From Tunturibacter psychrotolerans (lineage in GTDB: Bacteria > Acidobacteriota > Terriglobia > Terriglobales > Acidobacteriaceae), in NCBI RefSeq assembly GCF_040359615.1, contig NZ_CP132942.1, positions 3,348,001 to 3,412,000 of the forward strand: DNA of 64,000 nt, written 5' to 3'. The number at the start of each line of letters is the position of its first letter. The stretch's first letter is position 1. Position numbers and translations under genes: made by a program. The notes under the pieces are model-generated. The model searched no databases. It was not told where the DNA came from and saw only the letters and a program-made list of their open reading frames with translations. Shown here piece by piece: positions 59,778 through 64,000 of the stretch.

Positions 59778-61195
59778 GTGGCGTAGAACATAGCGATGTG
59801 ATTGTTGTGGGGGCGGGTACGGCAGGGTTGGCTGCGGCGAGTGCGCTGGTGAGGGCGGGGAAGTCTGTCACTGTGTTGGAACGTAAGCCTTACGTGGGTG
59901 GGAGGGCTTATTCGTATGAGCATCCTGCGCTGGGGGAGACGGTGGACTCGCAGCATGTGCTGCTGGGATGTTGCACGAACCTGATTGAGCTGTGTGAGCA
60001 GGCTGGGACCGCTAAGAAGATTCGATGGTACGACGAGCAGACTTTTCTTGAGCCGAATGGGAACGCGAGCACGATTGTGACGAGCGATCTGCCTGCGCCG
60101 TTTCACTTTGCTCCGAGCTTTTTGAGCATGTCGATGCTGGGATGGAAGGATAAGGTGGGGCTTGCGCGCGGGCTGATGGATTTCTTTCGTGGATATCCGG
60201 CGGAAGATACCGAGAGTGTCGAGCACTGGTTGAAGCGGACAAAGCAGACGGAGCTTTCGATTCGACACTTCTGGGGCCCGATTGTGATGGCTACCTTGAA
60301 TGACCGTCTGTCGCACTGCTCCACCCGGTATGCGGGAAAGGTGTTTCATGAGCTGTTCGTGAAGTCTTCAATTGGGGGGCGGTTGGGGATACCGACCGTG
60401 CCGCTGAGTGAGTTTTATGCGGCTGAGGCGCGGATGATCGAGGCCTTTGGGGGAACGGTGCGGCTTCGCTCGAGTGTGGAAGGGCTGGTGCAAGAAAGGG
60501 ATGGGCGGTGGCGGGCAAACACTGCCGATGGAGCTTATATGGCAGACGCGATTATTCTGGCGCTGCCGTTTGAACAGACGCAAAAGCTGCTGCCTGCGGT
60601 TCGTATGAACGAGGAGTATGCGCGAGGATATGAGGAGGCCAAGGACGATCTGGAGTTGAAGATGGCGCGGCAGATCCACTCTCCCTATACCTCGATTCTG
60701 CTTTGGTATGACCGGGAGATTACGGACCTCGATCATGCTTGGTTGCTGGATACGACGATTGAGTGGTTTTTTCATAAGTCGCGAATCAGGCGCTATGCGC
60801 GGGAGAAGGGTAGCTACGTTGAGGTTGTGATTGCGGGGTCAAGGGCGCAGTTGGGTATGACACGGGAGGAGATTCTTTCTTCGGCTTTGCGGGAGCTGGA
60901 GATGTTTTTTCCTGAAGTCAGGCGAGCGAAGCTGGTGAAGAGCGGCGTGTTGAAGGAGGCTCGAGCGACCTTTTCTGTGACGACGGGGCTAGATCAGTTT
61001 CGTCCGAAGCAGACGACCGAGTGGCCGGGGCTTTTTCTTGCTGGGGATTGGACTGCGACAGAGTGGCCTTCGACGATGGAGGGTGGGGTTCGGAGTGGAA
61101 GGCTGGCGGCGGGGGCCGTGGTGGGGGATGCGATGCGATTTATGGCGCCAGAGACTCCGGCTAGTGGATTGATGCGGTGGCTAAGTCGGGAGTAA
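59774..61195 (+). CDS. hpnE: Hydroxysqualene dehydroxylase HpnE
   Basis: FAD-dependent amine-oxidase-fold enzyme, last of the squalene steps. 473 residues. The dinucleotide motif VVGAGTAGLAAASALVRAGK near 12 and ERKPYVGGRAYSY follow, and the C-terminal FAD segment is GLFLAGDWTATEWPSTMEGG near 435. GTG start overlapping hpnD by four bases. Last gene of the plus-strand operon. Confidence 0.95.
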   Translation: MSGVEHSDVIVVGAGTAGLAAASALVRAGKSVTVLERKPYVGGRAYSYEHPALGETVDSQHVLLGCCTNLIELCEQAGTAKKIRWYDEQTFLEPNGNASTIVTSDLPAPFHFAPSFLSMSMLGWKDKVGLARGLMDFFRGYPAEDTESVEHWLKRTKQTELSIRHFWGPIVMATLNDRLSHCSTRYAGKVFHELFVKSSIGGRLGIPTVPLSEFYAAEARMIEAFGGTVRLRSSVEGLVQERDGRWRANTADGAYMADAIILALPFEQTQKLLPAVRMNEEYARGYEEAKDDLELKMARQIHSPYTSILLWYDREITDLDHAWLLDTTIEWFFHKSRIRRYAREKGSYVEVVIAGSRAQLGMTREEILSSALRELEMFFPEVRRAKLVKSGVLKEARATFSVTTGLDQFRPKQTTEWPGLFLAGDWTATEWPSTMEGGVRSGRLAAGAVVGDAMRFMAPETPASGLMRWLSRE

Positions 61196-61240
61196 GGCGT
61201 TCTTCTAGAGGGTCAAGGGCCAACGAGATGTCCTGCCGGA

Positions 61241-61266
61241 CGGGCCCACTTCGCGTGGGGCGGTCA
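61241..61266. repeat. Palindromic intergenic element
   Basis: CCCAC-TTCGC-GTGGG hairpin in the gap between convergent hpnE and the transporters. It resembles the small GC-rich palindromes seen elsewhere in the window, but no second copy is present here. Confidence 0.4.
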
Positions 61267-61361
61267 TTTCGTGACTTGTATACCTGATCTCTCGGCGAAA
61301 AAGAGTTGGATGTCCTCCCGTTGGTCGGATGAGGCGTACTACTTTGCTCGCTTTTAGAAAG

Positions 61362-61748
61362 CTATTTTGCTAGTAGGGCTACGCCAGCGCAGACGAAGAG
61401 CGCGGCGATCCAGCGGCGGCTGTCTACGTTTTCTTTGAGGAAGAACTTTGCGGCCGCGGCGGTGGTGATGAAGGTGAGAGAGGCCGTTGCGGGGGCGATG
61501 AGGCTGAGGTCTGCTCCGGAGAGCGCGAAGAGGAGAGAGAAGAAACTCAGAGCCATGCAGGTGATGCCAGCGAGGAACATGCCGCTGGAGAGGACGGCTT
61601 TTATCGCGCCGAGGAGGCCGGACTTTGCGCGAATGTCGTCGAGATCGCCTAGCTTGCGCATGCCGCCTGCGATGAGGATGTCGCCGGCGGTGGCGGTGAT
61701 GACGACGGCAGCGATGGTGGCCCAGGTGTGGAGGGAGGTGTGGTTCAT
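61362..61748 (-). CDS. Half-size DMT/SMR-like transporter, second of a pair
   Basis: 128 residues, four membrane helices (AAVVITATAGDILIAGG, AVLSSGMFLAGITCMALSFF, LIAPATASLTFITTAAAA, WIAALFVCAGVALL). Resembles EamA half-domains and the ArnE/ArnF type flippase subunits. It overlaps the preceding half-transporter by four bases, so the two probably form a heterodimer. Third gene of the hpnJ operon. Confidence 0.85.
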   Translation of the reverse strand: MNHTSLHTWATIAAVVITATAGDILIAGGMRKLGDLDDIRAKSGLLGAIKAVLSSGMFLAGITCMALSFFSLLFALSGADLSLIAPATASLTFITTAAAAKFFLKENVDSRRWIAALFVCAGVALLAK

Positions 61749-62164
61749 GGGAGTGCCTCGACTTCTACGGAGGCGTACTCAGTGCGGGAGGGGCCGTTGG
61801 CTACGAAGCCTACGCCGATGACGATGAGGGCGACTCCGAGCCAGCGGGAGGGCGAGACGTGCTCGTGAAGCCAGAAGCGGGAGAGGATGGTGACGATGAC
61901 GTTGCCGAAGGCGGTGGCTGGGAGGACGAAGGTGATGTCGGCCCAACTGAGGGCGGTCATGTAGCAGGCCATGAAGCCAAGCAGGACGATGATGCCGGAG
62001 ATGATCCAGGGGCTTTTGAGGGCGAAGAATAGTGCGCTGAGGTGGTGGAGGGAGACGGGGCCTAGCTGCTTCATGCCGATGCCAAGGAGCGCGTCGCCGA
62101 TGGAGGCGCCGAGCATGACGGCGATAAGGACGAGCCAGCGGCGAGGGGTGAGGGTGTGTTGCAT
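61745..62164 (-). CDS. Half-size DMT/SMR-like transporter, first of a pair
   Basis: 139 residues, four membrane helices (WLVLIAVMLGASIGDALLGI, PWIISGIIVLLGFMACYMTA, FVLPATAFGNVIVTILS, WLGVALIVIGVGFVA). Same family as the gene it overlaps, with the conserved Pro-Ala-Thr in helix three in both. Lies 90 bases after hpnJ on the same strand. May flip a hopanoid or glycolipid; that is inferred from position. Confidence 0.85.
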   Translation of the reverse strand: MQHTLTPRRWLVLIAVMLGASIGDALLGIGMKQLGPVSLHHLSALFFALKSPWIISGIIVLLGFMACYMTALSWADITFVLPATAFGNVIVTILSRFWLHEHVSPSRWLGVALIVIGVGFVANGPSRTEYASVEVEALP

Positions 62165-62254
62165 TCTTGTCGATCCGTTCAGGTGGTGAAGGCTAAGTGA
62201 AAACGGCCAGCATCTGCATGCTGACCGCTTTTAGATGCTTTACGAACTGGATGG

Positions 62255-63742
62255 TTACGCGTTCATGCTGACGGATTCCTGCGCCTTGGCGGCGTTGGCT
62301 TCCTTGACGGCGCGAACGGCTTTGTTGCGCTTGGAACGAAGCTCCATGAAGGACTTGGCTTCGGTGTAGAGGCGGGGTACGTCGCGATTGACAATGGCCT
62401 GCCAGACTACGCGGAAGGCGGCCTTGGGGCGGAAGTAGTACTCGTCGTAGAACTTGTGCACCATCTCCATGACGTACTCGACGGGGAGGCCGGGGTATTC
62501 GATGTGCGCCATTTGGTGGCCACCGTCGTCGTTCATGGCTTCGTTGGTGATGAAGCCGTTGTCTTTGGCGTAGTCGAAGAACTCGGTGCCGGGGAAGGCG
62601 TGCGCGATGGAGACCTGGATGGTCTCGCAGTCGAGCTGCTTGGCGAAGTCGATGGTGTTGCGGATGGACTCACGGGTCTCGCCGGGGAGTCCGAGGATGA
62701 AGTCGCCGTGGATGACGAGGCCGAGCTTGTGGCAGTCGCGAGTGAAGTCGAGCGCGCGCTGGACGGTGGCACCCTTCTTGATGTTCTTGAGGATCTGGGG
62801 GTCGCCGGACTCGTAGCCGACGATGAGGAGGCGGCAGCCGGCTTCTTTCATGGCTTTGAGGGTGTCGTAGTCGGTGGTGACGCGCGAGGTGCAGGACCAG
62901 GTGAGGCCGAGGGGCTTGAGCTTTTCGCAGAGCTCAATGGTGCGGGCCTTCTGGATGTTGAAGGTGTCGTCGTCGAAGAAGAACTCTTTGACGTGCGGGA
63001 AGAGCTCTTTGGCCTGCTTCATCTCGGCGGCTACGTCGTCGGTGGAGCGCTTACGCCATGCGTGGCCGCTGAGGGTCTGGGGCCAGAGGCAAAAGGTGCA
63101 CTGGGCGGGGCAGCCACGAGTGGAGTAGAGCGCGACGTAGGGATGCAGGAGAAACGGCACGTTGTACTTGGTGACGTCGAGGTCGCGGTGGTAGATCTCG
63201 GTGGCCCAAGGCATCTCGTCGAGCTGCTCGGGGGTGACCTGGGCGCGATCGGGGTTATGGAGGATCTTGCCGGTGGCCTTGTCCTTGTAGCTGACACCGA
63301 GGATTTCGTTGAGCGGCTTGCCGTTGGCGTACTCGACGACGGAGAAGTCGAACTCGCGGCGGCAGATGAAGTCGATGGCGGGGCACTCGTTGAGGGCCTT
63401 GTCGGGGGAGGTGGTCACCGGGGGGCCGACGAAGGAGATCTTGATGCTGGAGTAGGTCTGCTTGATGACCTCGGCCATTTTCTGGTCGCCGTCCCAGCCC
63501 ATGGTGCTGGTGAAGAGCACGAGGAATTCGTAGTCCTTGAGGATTTCGACGACTTCCTGCCACTTGATGTGGTGGGGCGGGGCGTCGACGAGACGGGAGC
63601 CTTCCAGCATGCCTGCCGGATAGGTGAGCCAGACGGGATACCAGTAGGACTCGATCTCGCGGGTTGCGGGCCAGCGGGAGCTGGCGCCACCGTCAAATTT
63701 TTCGAAGGAGGGCGGGTTCAGAAACAGCGTTTTTAGCGGCAT
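62255..63742 (-). CDS. hpnJ: Hopanoid-associated B12-binding-type radical SAM protein HpnJ
   Basis: 495-residue radical SAM enzyme linked to forming the cyclitol ether head group of bacteriohopanetetrol. The N-terminal part has a cobalamin-type Rossmann domain (about 60-150). The cluster motif is Cys 211, 215 and 218 (CPAQCTFC). Further motifs are EFFFDDDTFN near 251, LIVGYESGDPQILKNIKKG near 312 and GDFILGLPGE. The companions hpnI and hpnK are not in the window. It begins the operon with the two transporters and lies after a TolC-family gene on the same strand. Confidence 0.93.
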   Translation of the reverse strand: MPLKTLFLNPPSFEKFDGGASSRWPATREIESYWYPVWLTYPAGMLEGSRLVDAPPHHIKWQEVVEILKDYEFLVLFTSTMGWDGDQKMAEVIKQTYSSIKISFVGPPVTTSPDKALNECPAIDFICRREFDFSVVEYANGKPLNEILGVSYKDKATGKILHNPDRAQVTPEQLDEMPWATEIYHRDLDVTKYNVPFLLHPYVALYSTRGCPAQCTFCLWPQTLSGHAWRKRSTDDVAAEMKQAKELFPHVKEFFFDDDTFNIQKARTIELCEKLKPLGLTWSCTSRVTTDYDTLKAMKEAGCRLLIVGYESGDPQILKNIKKGATVQRALDFTRDCHKLGLVIHGDFILGLPGETRESIRNTIDFAKQLDCETIQVSIAHAFPGTEFFDYAKDNGFITNEAMNDDGGHQMAHIEYPGLPVEYVMEMVHKFYDEYYFRPKAAFRVVWQAIVNRDVPRLYTEAKSFMELRSKRNKAVRAVKEANAAKAQESVSMNA

Positions 63743-63862
63743 AATGATAACTCGATTTTACCATTCAGTTAAGGGGTTAAGTGGCTTTTCTGGAGTTTCC
63801 TGTGGGGTATCTCCGACGATGCGCGAATAGGCCAGACGATTCATTACAAAAAAGTTAGGGGC

Positions 63863-64000
63863 CTATTTCGCTTGGGGTTTGGCAGGGGCTACGGGCTGAG
63901 CCTGAAAGGCGGCGGAGAGCCAGCTCTCCAAGTCGCCGGATTCTCTCATGAGACTGATCTGTGCCTGTTGTAAGTCGAAGTTGGCGTTGAGAACTGCGAG
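63863..64000 (-). CDS. C-terminus of a TolC-family outer-membrane protein
   Basis: Only the last 45 codons are visible. LAVLNANFDLQQAQISLM then RESGDLESWL is the end of the last periplasmic helix in TolC/CusC-type efflux proteins, followed by a Pro/Ala-rich tail. The rest lies beyond the window. It is upstream of hpnJ on the same strand across 120 bases. Confidence 0.75.
   Translation of the reverse strand, partial: LAVLNANFDLQQAQISLMRESGDLESWLSAAFQAQPVAPAKPQAK

Noticed and set aside
62456..63736. 426-codon open frame opposite hpnJ
   Set aside because: Antisense shadow in GC-rich sequence: composition is Val/Gly/Glu-rich with no domain, while hpnJ on the other strand has clear motifs.
1..64000. 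CRISPR arrays, rRNA, tRNA, integrase, transposase or prophage genes
   Set aside because: None was found by eye on either strand. Short tRNA-like or degenerate RNA genes could still be missed without a covariance search.

Overview
This window is an ordinary chromosomal stretch, with no sign of plasmid or phage, from a Gram-negative, hopanoid-producing bacterium. It is most likely an acidobacterium of the Acidobacteriaceae type (Terriglobus, Granulicella, Edaphobacter and relatives). That assignment is an inference. It rests on a large carboxypeptidase-regulatory/TonB-like outer-membrane receptor, a split hopanoid pathway, a full Tol-Pal system, the style of the NtrC and PDZ-kinase genes, and short dispersed intergenic palindromes. 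No rRNA, tRNA, CRISPR array or intact insertion sequence was found.

Layout. 1-4214 (minus) is a Tol-Pal operon: tolQ/exbB, tolR/exbD, tolA/tonB, tolB and a pal gene cut by the window edge. 4381-6304 holds recN and a 51-residue metallothionein-like gene. 6459-14074 is the first hopanoid locus: ispH, shc, hpnH, a conserved unknown, hpnA, hpnG and a zinc-dependent dehydrogenase. 14071-18484 (minus) is a sigma54-type regulator and a large PDZ/GAF/PAS histidine kinase. 18819-22569 holds hydrolases, an M20 peptidase and a DUF218 protein. 22641-29779 carries dnaE, accA, a CPBP protease, a secreted unknown and a zinc-ribbon protein. 29987-36630 has an amidinotransferase-fold protein, pyrF, a Tat-exported nitroreductase-like protein, htpG and an ECF sigma/anti-sigma pair. 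36631-45000 is more accessory: cytochrome c remnant, dispersed repeats, truncated globin, ArsR-SDR pair, thiD, thiS, a glycosyltransferase, an acyltransferase and an NTF2-like protein. 45156-54963 has the TonB-dependent receptor, a rearranged repeat-protein remnant, a membrane-tethered malectin-domain regulator, a flavin reductase, a large unknown, and a pseudo-receiver/anti-sigma-kinase fusion. 55070-56712 (minus) is an MlaFE lipid ABC transporter. 56828-63742 is the second hopanoid locus: dehydrogenase, hpnC, hpnD and hpnE on plus; hpnJ and two half-size DMT transporters on minus. The window ends inside a TolC-family gene.

How it fits together. IspH supplies isoprenoid units. HpnC, HpnD and HpnE make squalene and Shc cyclises it. 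HpnH and HpnG add and process the adenosine-derived side chain, and HpnJ acts late on the polar head group. Each locus also carries one medium-chain zinc dehydrogenase with identically spaced zinc ligands, one of them directly after hpnG. These are candidates for the unassigned reduction that gives bacteriohopanetetrol. The MlaFE pair and the paired half-size DMT proteins sit beside these genes and could move the lipids.

A second theme is promoter layout. Nine genes (ispH, dnaE, pyrF, htpG, thiS, the TonB-type receptor and others) have a good -10 hexamer only 6-10 bases before the start codon, which suggests leaderless or nearly leaderless mRNAs.
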